Source: Neotabrizicola shimadae
GTDB lineage: Bacteria > Pseudomonadota > Alphaproteobacteria > Rhodobacterales > Rhodobacteraceae
Length of the DNA stretch: 64,000 nt
Direction of reading: 5' to 3'
Assembly: GCF_019623905.1 (NCBI RefSeq)
Contig: NZ_CP069370.1
Span: 3,645,001 to 3,709,000 of the forward strand
Part shown: piece after piece, positions 46,092-54,363 of the stretch
Position numbering within the stretch: the first letter of the stretch is position 1
Layout of the letters: each line of letters opens with the position of its first letter
Program-made: the position numbers and the translations under genes
The notes under the pieces: model-generated
What the model was told of the DNA's origin: nothing
Database searches by the model: none
Seen by the model: the letters and a program-made list of their open reading frames with translations, nothing else

Positions 46092-47731
46092 CCCTGTCCC
46101 GGCTGGTGCATGACCTTATGGCGGTCGCCCCGCGCCGCTTTGCCATGGCCGCTGCGCTGGTGGTTGCGGTGCATCTGACGGGGCTTCTGCTTCTGGGCCT
46201 GTCCGGCTGGTTCGTCGCGGCTTCGGCCCTTGCGGGGCTGACCGGGCTGGGGCTGGTGTTCGATTTCTTCCGCCCCTCGGCCATCATCCGGCTGACCACG
46301 CCGCTGCGCGCGCTTGCCCGCTATGGCGAACGGGTGACGGGCCATGACGCCACGCTGCGCGCGTTGATGGACCTTCGCCTGCGCCTGTTCGCGGCATTGT
46401 CGCGGCGCAATGCGGCAGACGTGGCGCGCTTGCGCTCAGCCGAGGGTCTGAACCGCCTGACGGCTGATCTTGATGCCATCGAGGGGCTTCTGATCCGACT
46501 GGTGCTGCCCGCGCTGGCGGTGCCGGTGACGCTGATCCTTGGCGGCACGGCGATTGCGCTCTTGGCCGGCCCCCGGGCCGCGGCTTTGGCGCTGGGGTGC
46601 CATGTTGCGGTGTTGGCCCTGCTTGGATGGATCGCCGCCGCCGGGCGCGGGGGCGCGATGCGGCAGGAAGCGGCATTCCAACAGATCCGCAGCCGCATGG
46701 CCGAAGAGATGCGCCTGCGGTCGGATACGGCGCTTCACGGGCAGCTTCCCACGGCGCTGGCACGGGTGCTGGAGGCCGCAACCGCGATGGAGGACGCGCG
46801 CGCCGCGATGGACCGGGGCGAACGGCACGCCACCTTTGTCCTGTCCCTTCTGCCCGGAGTGGCGGCGGCGGGCGTCCTGGTGCTTAGCCGCGCCGATGCA
46901 GCCTTCACGCTTGCCGCGATGCTGGTCGCTGTTGCGATGGCCGAAGGCGCGAGGGGCTTGTGGCGCGGACTTGCCGAACTGGGGCGCATGCAGCTTGCAG
47001 CAGCGCGCATGGAGTGCGGCGCATCGGGCGCGGAAGTCAACTCCGCCTGCGTCGCAGACTTGAATGCGCCGCCCTTGGTGCTGGCGGGGCTTTCGGCGCA
47101 GCAGGCCGGGCGGGCGGCGCTGTTGCGCCCGGTCGACCTGACCTTGCGTCAAGGGGAATGGGCGGCGCTGGTCGGGCCTTCAGGCGCGGGCAAATCGACG
47201 CTTCTACAGACCATCGCAGGGCTGCTGCCCACGTCAGGCGGGGAGGTTTACCTGTTAGGCCACCGGCTGCAGGACTGGCCCGAGGATGCGCTGCGCGCTC
47301 GGCTGTGCCTTGTTCCGCAGCGCCCCGCGCTGATCGGCGGGACGGTGGAGGACAACCTTGCGCTGGCCGCGACCGCCACGACCTCCGCCGAGATGGAGGC
47401 CGCGTTGCGGGCCGTAGCCTTGTGGTACCCCCTGTCCGGGCGCGGCGGGCTGCGCGCGCCCTTGGGTGCGCAGGGCGCAGGGTTATCCGGGGGCGAGGCG
47501 CGGCGGCTCGCGCTGGCGCGGGCCATCCTTCGGCGGCCTGCGGTCCTTCTTCTGGACGAACCGACCGAAGGGCTGGACAGCGCGACCGCCCACGCCGTCC
47601 TGTCGGGCCTGCGCACGGCTTTGCCCCAGGCGGCGGTCGTGATCGTGTCGCATCGCGCCGAGGATTGCGCCGGGGTTGGACAAATTGTCCAAGCCAAGCG
47701 GATTTCGCCCGGGTCCAGCCGCGCAACCTGA
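46088..47731 (+). CDS. cydC: Thiol reductant ABC exporter subunit CydC
   Basis: A 547-residue partner of CydD. The membrane domain starts with FAMAAALVVAVHLTGLLLLG and includes the loop RYGERVTGHDATLRALMDLR. The ATPase has Walker A GPSGAGKST, signature LSGGEARR and Walker B LLLDEPTEGLD. It is followed by an 84-bp gap with a dyad before cydA. Confidence 0.88.
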   Translation: MTLSRLVHDLMAVAPRRFAMAAALVVAVHLTGLLLLGLSGWFVAASALAGLTGLGLVFDFFRPSAIIRLTTPLRALARYGERVTGHDATLRALMDLRLRLFAALSRRNAADVARLRSAEGLNRLTADLDAIEGLLIRLVLPALAVPVTLILGGTAIALLAGPRAAALALGCHVAVLALLGWIAAAGRGGAMRQEAAFQQIRSRMAEEMRLRSDTALHGQLPTALARVLEAATAMEDARAAMDRGERHATFVLSLLPGVAAAGVLVLSRADAAFTLAAMLVAVAMAEGARGLWRGLAELGRMQLAAARMECGASGAEVNSACVADLNAPPLVLAGLSAQQAGRAALLRPVDLTLRQGEWAALVGPSGAGKSTLLQTIAGLLPTSGGEVYLLGHRLQDWPEDALRARLCLVPQRPALIGGTVEDNLALAATATTSAEMEAALRAVALWYPLSGRGGLRAPLGAQGAGLSGGEARRLALARAILRRPAVLLLDEPTEGLDSATAHAVLSGLRTALPQAAVVIVSHRAEDCAGVGQIVQAKRISPGSSRAT

Positions 47732-47741
47732 TCCAGATCAA
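47728..47741. promoter_or_regulatory. FNR/FnrL-type box upstream of cydA
   Basis: CTGATCCAGATCAA matches the FNR-family consensus TTGAT-N4-ATCAA in all but the first base. It lies 75 bp before the cydA start, over the cydC stop region. This suggests oxygen-dependent control of cydABX separate from read-through out of cydDC. Confidence 0.55.
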
Positions 47742-47815
47742 GCCGAATTCCCGCATCTCCCCGCATGCCAAAGGCAAGCCCGGTCCCTTACCGGGTGCGG
47801 GAAAGGAGTTTTCGC

Positions 47816-49423
47816 ATGGAGTTCGACGTCGTCGACCTGTCGCGCCTGCAGTTTGCGGCGACGGCAATGTATCACTTCCTCTTCGTGCCGCTGACGCTGG
47901 GTCTGTCGATCCTCATCGCGATCATGGAGACGGTCTACGTCATGACCGGCCGCCCGATCTGGCGGCAGATGACCAAGTTCTGGGGCACGCTGTTCGGGAT
48001 CAACTTCGTCCTTGGTGTTGCCACCGGCATCACCATGGAATTCCAGTTTGGCATGAACTGGAGCTACTATAGCCACTACGTCGGCGACATCTTCGGCGCC
48101 CCCTTGGCCATCGAAGGGCTGATGGCCTTCTTCCTGGAAGCCACCTTCGTCGGACTTTGGTTTTTCGGCTGGGAAAAACTCTCTGCCCGGGCCCATCTGA
48201 TCGTGGGCTGGTGCGTGGCGCTTGGGTCGAATTTCTCGGCGCTGTGGATCCTGATCGCCAATGGCTGGATGCAGAACCCGGTGGGCGCGGTGTTCAACCC
48301 CGAAACGATGCGGATGGAGCTGGAGGATTTCAGCGCCGTCTTGTTCAACGAGGTGGCGCAGGCGAAGTTCGTCCATACCGTCAGTGCCGGCTATGTGACG
48401 GCGTCGGTGTTCGTGATCGGTGTCTCGGCCTGGTATTTGCTGCGCGGTCGTCATACGGAAATGGCGCGGCGCTCGATCGCGGTAGCTTCGGCCTTTGGTC
48501 TTGCTTCGGCGCTGTCGGTCATCGTGCTGGGCGACGAGTCCGGATATGAGGCCACGCTGAACCAGCGCATGAAGCTGGCCGCGATGGAAGCGATGTGGGA
48601 GACCGAGCCCGCCCCCGCCGCCTTCACCCTCTTCGGCCTGCCCGATACCGAAGCGCGCGAGACGCATTTTGCCATCAGGATTCCGGCCGTGATGGGCTTG
48701 ATCGGCACCCGATCCCTGACCGAGGAAATCCCCGGGATCACCGATCTGGTGGCCGAAGCCGAGAAGCGGATCAGGTCGGGCCTGATTGCTTACGACGCGC
48801 TGCAGACGATCCGGCAGGACCGCGCCGCAACAGCGCCAGAGGTCCTCGCTGCGTTCGAGGGCAATGGTGCCAACCTTGGCTATGCCATGTTGCTGATGCG
48901 CTATGTCGAGGATCCGCGCGCCGCGACCGAGGCGCAGATCGCAGCGGCGGCCTGGGATACCGTGCCGAGCGTCGGGCCCATGTTCTGGTCCTTCCGTGCC
49001 ATGGTGGGCGCGAGCTTCGTGATGCTGGTTTTCCTGGCCTTCGCCTTCTGGCGCACCAGCTTCCGCGGCGGCACCTATCCGGACTGGTTCCTGAAACTGG
49101 CCGTCGTTCTGATCCCGTTGCCGTGGCTGGCCTGCGAACTGGGCTGGTTCGTGGCCGAATTTGGTCGTCAGCCGTGGACGGTGGATGGCATCCTGCCCAC
49201 GGTCATCTCGGCAAGTCACCTGTCGGTCCTGGACCTTCTGTTGACGCTGGCCGGGTTCGTAACCTTCTACACTGTGCTTCTGGTGATCGAGATGCGGCTG
49301 ATGCTGGCGGCGATCCGCAAGGGACCGGTGCAGGACGTCGACCTGACCGACGCCTGGATGGCTGCGCATGTGACACGGCTGGCCACGCCTTCGTCCCAAA
49401 CCCTTGCCCAACCTGCGGAGTGA
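47816..49423 (+). CDS. cydA: Cytochrome bd ubiquinol oxidase subunit I
   Basis: A 535-residue integral membrane subunit. Visible heme ligands are His in AMYHFLFVPLT (b595 region) and His in AKFVHTVSAGY (b558), with Met further on. The Q-loop is of the long E. coli type (IPAVMGLIGTRSLTEEIPG to GYAMLLMRY) rather than the short cyanide-insensitive type. GWFVAEFGRQPW is the C-terminal signature. ATG 47816 has AAGGAG upstream. Confidence 0.95.
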   Translation: MEFDVVDLSRLQFAATAMYHFLFVPLTLGLSILIAIMETVYVMTGRPIWRQMTKFWGTLFGINFVLGVATGITMEFQFGMNWSYYSHYVGDIFGAPLAIEGLMAFFLEATFVGLWFFGWEKLSARAHLIVGWCVALGSNFSALWILIANGWMQNPVGAVFNPETMRMELEDFSAVLFNEVAQAKFVHTVSAGYVTASVFVIGVSAWYLLRGRHTEMARRSIAVASAFGLASALSVIVLGDESGYEATLNQRMKLAAMEAMWETEPAPAAFTLFGLPDTEARETHFAIRIPAVMGLIGTRSLTEEIPGITDLVAEAEKRIRSGLIAYDALQTIRQDRAATAPEVLAAFEGNGANLGYAMLLMRYVEDPRAATEAQIAAAAWDTVPSVGPMFWSFRAMVGASFVMLVFLAFAFWRTSFRGGTYPDWFLKLAVVLIPLPWLACELGWFVAEFGRQPWTVDGILPTVISASHLSVLDLLLTLAGFVTFYTVLLVIEMRLMLAAIRKGPVQDVDLTDAWMAAHVTRLATPSSQTLAQPAE

Positions 49424-49429
49424 CGGGCC

Positions 49430-50590
49430 ATGATCCTGCATGAACTTCTGAGTTACGACCTCTTGCGCCTGATCTGGTGGGTGCTTCTGGGGGTGCTTCT
49501 GATCGGCTTTGCCCTGACCGACGGCTTCGACATGGGCGTGGGCGCGCTTCTGCCCTTCGTGGGCAAGACCGATGAAGAACGCCGCATCGCCATCAATACG
49601 GTCGGGCCGGTCTGGGAAGGCAATCAGGTCTGGCTGATACTTGGAGGCGGCGCGATCTTTGCTGCCTGGCCGCCGCTGTATGCCGTCAGCTTCTCGGGCT
49701 TCTACCTCGCCATGTTCCTGGTGCTGGCAGCGCTGATCCTGCGGCCCGTGGGCTTCAAGTATCGCAACAAGCGACCTGACGCTGCCTGGCGCAAACGGTG
49801 GGACTGGGCGCTGTTCGTCGGCGGTGCAGTGCCGGCGCTAGTGTTTGGCGTGGCGGTCGGAAATGCGCTGCAAGGCGTGCCGTTCGAGCTCACCGACAGC
49901 CTGATGCCGCTGTATCAGGGCAATGCGGTGATGAAGCTTCTTGGCCTTCTGAACCCTTTCGCACTGCTGGTGGGCGTGGTGTCGCTGACCATGCTGCTGA
50001 CCCACGGTGCGACCTGGCTGTCATTCAAGGCCGAGGGCGTCGTGGCCGAGCGCGCTCGCGCCATCGGCTCGGTTACGGGACCGGTTGCGATCATGACCTT
50101 CCTTCTGGCGGGGGTCTGGCTAGCCTTTGGTATCCCGGCCTATCACTACGTTGCGGAACTTCCCGCGGGCAGCCCGTCCAACCCGCTTCTCGGCGAGGTT
50201 GTCCGCGAAGGGTCATGGCTGACCGCTTATAGCCTGCGGCCATGGATCGCCATCGCTCCGGTCTTGGGCGTGCTGGGCATCGCGCTCGCTACGCTTGGAC
50301 TGCGCAAGGAGCGTGCCGGCTGGGCGCTTCTGGCCTCCCTGCTGGGCATCTTCGGTGTGATCTCGACAGTCGGGCTGACGATGTTTCCCTTCATCCTGCC
50401 GTCGTCGGTCCAGCCCGGCGCCTCGCTTACGGTCTGGAACGCATCGTCGTCGCACCTGACCCTGTTCATCATGCTGGTCTGCACGGTGATCTTCCTGCCC
50501 ATCGTGCTTGGCTACACCGCCTGGGTCTACAAAGTGCTCTGGGGCAAGGTCGATGCCGCCGAAGTCACCAGCAACCCCAACGCCTATTGA
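49430..50590 (+). CDS. cydB: Cytochrome bd ubiquinol oxidase subunit II
   Basis: A 386-residue membrane protein with about eight helices and the family signatures LIGFALTDGFDMGVGALLPF, GPVWEGNQVWLILGGGAIFA and the C-terminal TLFIMLVCTVIFLPIVLGYT. It follows cydA by 6 bp and together they form the oxygen-reducing core. Confidence 0.95.
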   Translation: MILHELLSYDLLRLIWWVLLGVLLIGFALTDGFDMGVGALLPFVGKTDEERRIAINTVGPVWEGNQVWLILGGGAIFAAWPPLYAVSFSGFYLAMFLVLAALILRPVGFKYRNKRPDAAWRKRWDWALFVGGAVPALVFGVAVGNALQGVPFELTDSLMPLYQGNAVMKLLGLLNPFALLVGVVSLTMLLTHGATWLSFKAEGVVAERARAIGSVTGPVAIMTFLLAGVWLAFGIPAYHYVAELPAGSPSNPLLGEVVREGSWLTAYSLRPWIAIAPVLGVLGIALATLGLRKERAGWALLASLLGIFGVISTVGLTMFPFILPSSVQPGASLTVWNASSSHLTLFIMLVCTVIFLPIVLGYTAWVYKVLWGKVDAAEVTSNPNAY

Positions 50591-50600
50591 GGAGAAACCC

Positions 50601-50717
50601 ATGTGGTACTTCGCCTGGCTGCTTGGCCTCCCTGTCGCCGCGATGTTCGCCGTCATCAACGCCATGTGGCTTGAGATGCAGTCCGACGCCCGGATGACTA
50701 GCGCGCCGAAGCGCTGA
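50601..50717 (+). CDS. cydX: Cytochrome bd small subunit CydX
   Basis: A 38-residue single-helix protein, MWYFAWLLGLPVAAMFAVIN followed by AMWLEMQ, the CydX/YbgT pattern. GAGGAGA lies just before the ATG, 10 bp after the cydB stop. CydX stabilises the heme site of the oxidase. Confidence 0.92.
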   Translation: MWYFAWLLGLPVAAMFAVINAMWLEMQSDARMTSAPKR

Positions 50718-50788
50718 CCCCCTTCCAGCGGGACCCACATCTCGCTGGCTGCGTCCTGGCTGCGTCCCTTCGTGATCAGGACATCACT

Positions 50789-50821
50789 GGCCGCCCGCTT
50801 GGTCGGGCGGCCCCTTTTCTT
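50789..50821 (+). terminator. Rho-independent terminator of the cyd operon
   Basis: GGCCGCCCG and CGGGCGGCC form a 9-bp perfect stem around a 6-nt loop, followed by CCTTTTCTT. It ends the trmO-regAB-cydDCABX transcription unit. Confidence 0.85.
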
Positions 50822-50859
50822 GCCCTTGTTGCATCCGTTCGCAGGCCAATCCATAGACA

Positions 50860-51140
50860 TGTGTGACCAGATTGCCACGCCGCTTGAGCGTGTTGCCCTC
50901 ATGGGCAGTTTCAGCGCCTGTTCTCTCCTCGTGGTCTTGGTTTCCCGAAGGCGAACCCAGATGAGCCTATTGGCTTTGAAGCCGTCCTTGCAAATGTCCT
51001 CGACGTTCAGCCGCGAGACCTCAGACCGGCGCCGTCCCCCCGGAGGCCAAGGCGAGCATCAGCATCGCCCGATCGCGGATGCCGCGATGGCTGTCGTCGC
51101 AGGTGGCGAGCATTGTCCTCTGCTTGAGGAGACATGACAT
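50860..51140 (-). pseudogene. Tyrosine integrase remnant
   Basis: The minus strand carries the core of an integrase-type protein in two frames. First MLATCDDSHRGIRDRAMLML then ALASGG, and after a frame change near 51037, SEVSRLNVEDICKDGF and RLRETKTTRREQALKL. These are the first catalytic-Arg region and following beta strands of phage-type integrases. The C-terminal catalytic residues are gone. It is an old scar between the cyd operon and the toxin-antitoxin remnant. Confidence 0.7.
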
Positions 51141-51172
51141 GACTGGCCAAATGGTTAGATAGGTTGTGAGAG

Positions 51173-51817
51173 ATGTGGACCGTGCAGGACGCCAAGTCCC
51201 GCGTCTCGGTGGTGGTTGACGCGGCGCTGGCCGGGCGGCCGCAGGAGGTGACGCGGCGCGGGCATCCGGCGGTCGTGGTGCTGGCCGTCGAGGGATACCA
51301 ACGGCTGGTGGCTGGCGCCGCGTCACAGCGGGAGAGCTTCGCCGACCCCCCTTCTGCACTTCCCGGGCGGCGATCTCGACCGACTGCAGGCCAGGCCGCG
51401 GGACGTGACCCTGTGATCTATGTCCTTGGCGCAAATGCCCTTTCGGCGGTGCGTTGGGCGGATCGCGCCCCGAAGGTGGCCGCCTGGCTGCAGGGTAAGC
51501 TGGAGGCGGCCCTGTTCCTGAGCGTGATCACCTTGGGCGCGATCGAGCGCGGCATCCGGGCGGAGGATCGGCAGAACCCGGCCTTTGCCGCCGACATGCG
51601 GGCCTGGGCTGACCGGACCGTCCGGCTGTTCTCGGACCGGCTTCTGCCCTTTGGCGCCGAGGAGGCGCGGGTCTGGGGGCGCCTCTCGCAGGAGATCGGC
51701 CATGGCGGCGCGGATCTGATGATCGCTGCGAGTGCGCTGGTGCGGGGTGCCACCCTCGTCACCGACAAGGTGGATGACTTCCGGCCCACCGGCGTGACCA
51801 TCGAGAACCCGTTCTGA
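51173..51817 (+). pseudogene. Phd-type antitoxin and VapC/PIN toxin merged by a frameshift
   Basis: One continuous frame of 214 residues holds a Phd/YefM antitoxin (MWTVQDAKSRVSVVVDAALA, RRGHPAVVVLAVEGYQRL) and then a PIN toxin (VIYVLGANALSAVRWADRAP through GADLMIAASALVRGATLVTD). Normally these are two genes. An extra C in the run at 51346-51351 shifts the antitoxin tail out of its frame; the alternative frame gives FPGGDLDRLQARPRDVTL and a stop just before the toxin start GTG. The first catalytic Asp of the toxin (LDTN) reads LGAN, so nuclease activity is unlikely. Confidence 0.75.
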
Positions 51818-51924
51818 GGCCATTCCCGCCCTCCGGGTGTGGACAAGGATGCCCAGTTTCATGGCGCCCGCCACACCCACGATAAGGCGAACGAATCGTA
51901 AAGATGCATCTGCAAGCTATTGTT

Positions 51925-52707
51925 TTATATGGCCCCGATCTGGCGTCCGACCTCGGACGCCAGCCGCCGCAGGGCTTGGGCGTACAGCGTGACGTCGATC
52001 CCGACCCCCAGAAAATTGGCCCCCGCGGCCCGGCACTCGGCCAGAAAGGCCGGGTCGATGACCAGAACGCCCGCCGCGCGACCTGCCGCCCGGATGCGGC
52101 GCAGCCCGTCCAGCACCGCGGCCTTCACCTCCGGATGCCCGGCCTGCCCAAGAAAGCCCATGTCGGCCGCCAGGTCAGACGGCCCGATGAACACCCCGTC
52201 CACCCCCTCTACCGCCAGGATATCGTCCAAGGCTGCCATCCCCGCCCGGCTCTCGACTTGCAGGATCAGGCTGATCTGGTCGTTTGCCGTGGTCAGGTAA
52301 TCCGGGATCGCCGCAAAGCCCGAAGCCCGTGCCAGCGCAGACCCCACCCCGCGGATCCCCTCAGGCGGGTACCGCGTCGCCCGCAACGCCCGCTCTGCTT
52401 GGCCGGCATCCTCGATCATCGGGATGAGAAGTGTCTGCGCCCCGATATCCAGCGCCTGCTTGATCCCGGCCGGATCATCGTTCCGCAGCCGCACCACCGG
52501 CGCCGGCCCCTTCCCCGCGATCACCGCCAGCTGCGCCGAAATCGACCGGATATCATTGGGCGCATGCTCTCCATCGATCAACAGCCAGTCAAACCCCGCC
52601 GTCGCCGCAATTTCGGCGGCGTAAGGGTCGGCCAGCCCAAGCCAGATGCCGTGCAGCACCTCTTCCCGGGCCAGCCGCTGTTTCAGGGTGTTGATGGGGG
52701 CGGGCAT
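51925..52707 (-). CDS. hpaI: HpaI-type 2-oxo-acid aldolase (HpcH/HpaI family)
   Basis: A 260-residue class II aldolase that splits 4-hydroxy-2-oxoheptanedioate to pyruvate and succinate semialdehyde. Key parts are FDWLLIDGEHAPNDI (catalytic His), LLIPMIEDAGQAERA, VESRAGMAALDDI with the metal-binding Glu, and GVDGVFIGPSDLAADMG. It is the last gene of the minus-strand hpa operon and follows hpaH by 7 bp. Confidence 0.88.
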   Translation of the reverse strand: MPAPINTLKQRLAREEVLHGIWLGLADPYAAEIAATAGFDWLLIDGEHAPNDIRSISAQLAVIAGKGPAPVVRLRNDDPAGIKQALDIGAQTLLIPMIEDAGQAERALRATRYPPEGIRGVGSALARASGFAAIPDYLTTANDQISLILQVESRAGMAALDDILAVEGVDGVFIGPSDLAADMGFLGQAGHPEVKAAVLDGLRRIRAAGRAAGVLVIDPAFLAECRAAGANFLGVGIDVTLYAQALRRLASEVGRQIGAI

Positions 52708-52714
52708 GGGAACC

Positions 52715-53512
52715 TCAGAAGTTCAAGGTGACGCGCCCGAAGGCACCGAAGTCGGCATCGAACCGGCTGCCCGGCGGGGCCTCGACGGGGCGGATGAAGC
52801 TGCCCGAGAGCAGCACCTGCCCGGCCTCGATTCCCTGCCCATATTGGGCCAGCCGATGCACGAGCCACAGAATGCCGGTGACAGGATCGTTCAGAACTCC
52901 CGCCCCGAGCCCGGTTTCCTCAACCACCCCGTCCCGCGCCACGATCGCCCCGATCCAGCGCAGATCGAAGGCATCCGCTGCGTGCCGCTGCGCCCCAAGC
53001 ACGATGCCCGCGTTGGCGGCGTTGTCTGACACGGTGTCATAGATCACCCGCGCCTTGCCGGTGGCCGGATCGGCGCGGAGGATGCGGGTGTCGAGGATTT
53101 CCAGACTGGGCGCGACGTAATCGGTGGCGGCCAGAACCTCTTCCCGTGTGACCGAGGCCCCCTGCAGCGGCGCCCTCATCACAAAGGCAATCTCGGCCTC
53201 GATCCGAGGCTGGATGAAGCGGCCCGCAGGGATCGTTGACCCGTCGGCGAAGAGCATATCCTCCAGCAGCACCCCTGAATCCGGCGTGGTGATGTTCAGT
53301 GCCTGCTGCATGGCCCGGCTGGTCAGGCCGATCTTCCAGCCGATCACCCCCACACCCTGCGCCTGCTTTTTCGCCACCAATGCGGCCTGCACCGCATAGG
53401 CATCGTCCAGTGTCATGCCAGGATACTGCAGGCTGAGCAGCCCGCATTGCCGGCCAGTCCGTTCGGCCTGAAACAGCGTTTCGGCGGCGGCTTCGATCTG
53501 GTCCGGGGTCAT
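52715..53512 (-). CDS. hpaH: 2-oxo-hept-4-ene-1,7-dioate hydratase (HpaH)
   Basis: A 265-residue protein of the hydratase/decarboxylase FAH superfamily. It adds water to 2-oxohept-4-enedioate, the step before HpaI. Segments: GVIGWKIGLTSRAMQQALNI, PRIEAEIAFVMRAPL (metal-binding Glu pair) and YVAPSLEILDTRI. The start overlaps the stop of the upstream FAH-family gene by 4 bp. Confidence 0.85.
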   Translation of the reverse strand: MTPDQIEAAAETLFQAERTGRQCGLLSLQYPGMTLDDAYAVQAALVAKKQAQGVGVIGWKIGLTSRAMQQALNITTPDSGVLLEDMLFADGSTIPAGRFIQPRIEAEIAFVMRAPLQGASVTREEVLAATDYVAPSLEILDTRILRADPATGKARVIYDTVSDNAANAGIVLGAQRHAADAFDLRWIGAIVARDGVVEETGLGAGVLNDPVTGILWLVHRLAQYGQGIEAGQVLLSGSFIRPVEAPPGSRFDADFGAFGRVTLNF

Positions 53513-54363
53513 TCGTCGGCTACCCCGTTGCGCAGGATGCCGATGCCCGGCACTTCGACCTCGATCACATCGCCGGGTTTCAGCCAGATCGGCGGATCGA
53601 ACCTCGCGCCGGCGCCGGTGGGGGTGCCGGTCACGATGATGTCGCCCGGAACCAGCGTGGTGAAGGTGGAGATATAGGCGATCTGCCGCGCCACCGGGAA
53701 CAGCATGCGCCCGGTGCGGTCGTGCTGGCGGACTTCACCATTCACGCGCGTGGTCAGCTCCACATCCATGATCTGCGCCGGGTCGGTGAAGGGCACGAGC
53801 CAGGGGCCGATGGAGCCGGAGGTATCCCAGTTCTTGCCTTGCGTGACGTTGAATTTCGCGTGGCGCACCCAATCGCGGATTGTGCCTTCGTTGCAGAGTG
53901 TCAGCCCGGCGATATGACCCAAAGCCTCGGCCTCGAGGATGCGGCGGCCGCCTTTGCCGATGACAATGGCGATTTCGCCTTCATAATCCAGCTGCCGGCT
54001 TTCCGGCGGGCGGATCAACGGCTGGCCCGCGCCCGTGAAGCTGCGCGCAAAGCGCGGGAACAGCGACATGTTGGCCGGGGCTTCCTGACCGTCCTTGTAT
54101 TCAGCGTTGCGGTCGGGGAAGTTCACGCCGACGCAGATGATCTTTTCCGGGTCGGGCACCGGGATCTCATATGTGAACGATCCTTCGGCATGGGTCACGT
54201 CCCGCCCGGCGGCTGCGTCCAGAACCTGCGGGATCGCCTGAGCGGCGATCACGTCGCGCAGGGTCTTCCACTGCGGAAACCCGGGCGAAAGCGCGATCAC
54301 GCCGCCTCGCGCGCCGACGCCCCAGAATTGGGCACCCGCGGCGGTGAAGGTCACGAGGTTCAT
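53509..54363 (-). CDS. Fumarylacetoacetate hydrolase-fold protein (HpaG-like)
   Basis: A 284-residue FAH-fold enzyme. The metal site is LDYEGEIAIVIGKGG, and GDIIVTGTPTGAGARFDPP is the C-terminal signature. In the homoprotocatechuate route HpaG decarboxylates 5-oxopent-3-ene-1,2,5-tricarboxylate. A second FAH protein (62609) is in the same cluster, so which one does that step is open. The start at 54363 overlaps the GabD-like stop by 4 bp. Confidence 0.82.
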   Translation of the reverse strand: MNLVTFTAAGAQFWGVGARGGVIALSPGFPQWKTLRDVIAAQAIPQVLDAAAGRDVTHAEGSFTYEIPVPDPEKIICVGVNFPDRNAEYKDGQEAPANMSLFPRFARSFTGAGQPLIRPPESRQLDYEGEIAIVIGKGGRRILEAEALGHIAGLTLCNEGTIRDWVRHAKFNVTQGKNWDTSGSIGPWLVPFTDPAQIMDVELTTRVNGEVRQHDRTGRMLFPVARQIAYISTFTTLVPGDIIVTGTPTGAGARFDPPIWLKPGDVIEVEVPGIGILRNGVADE

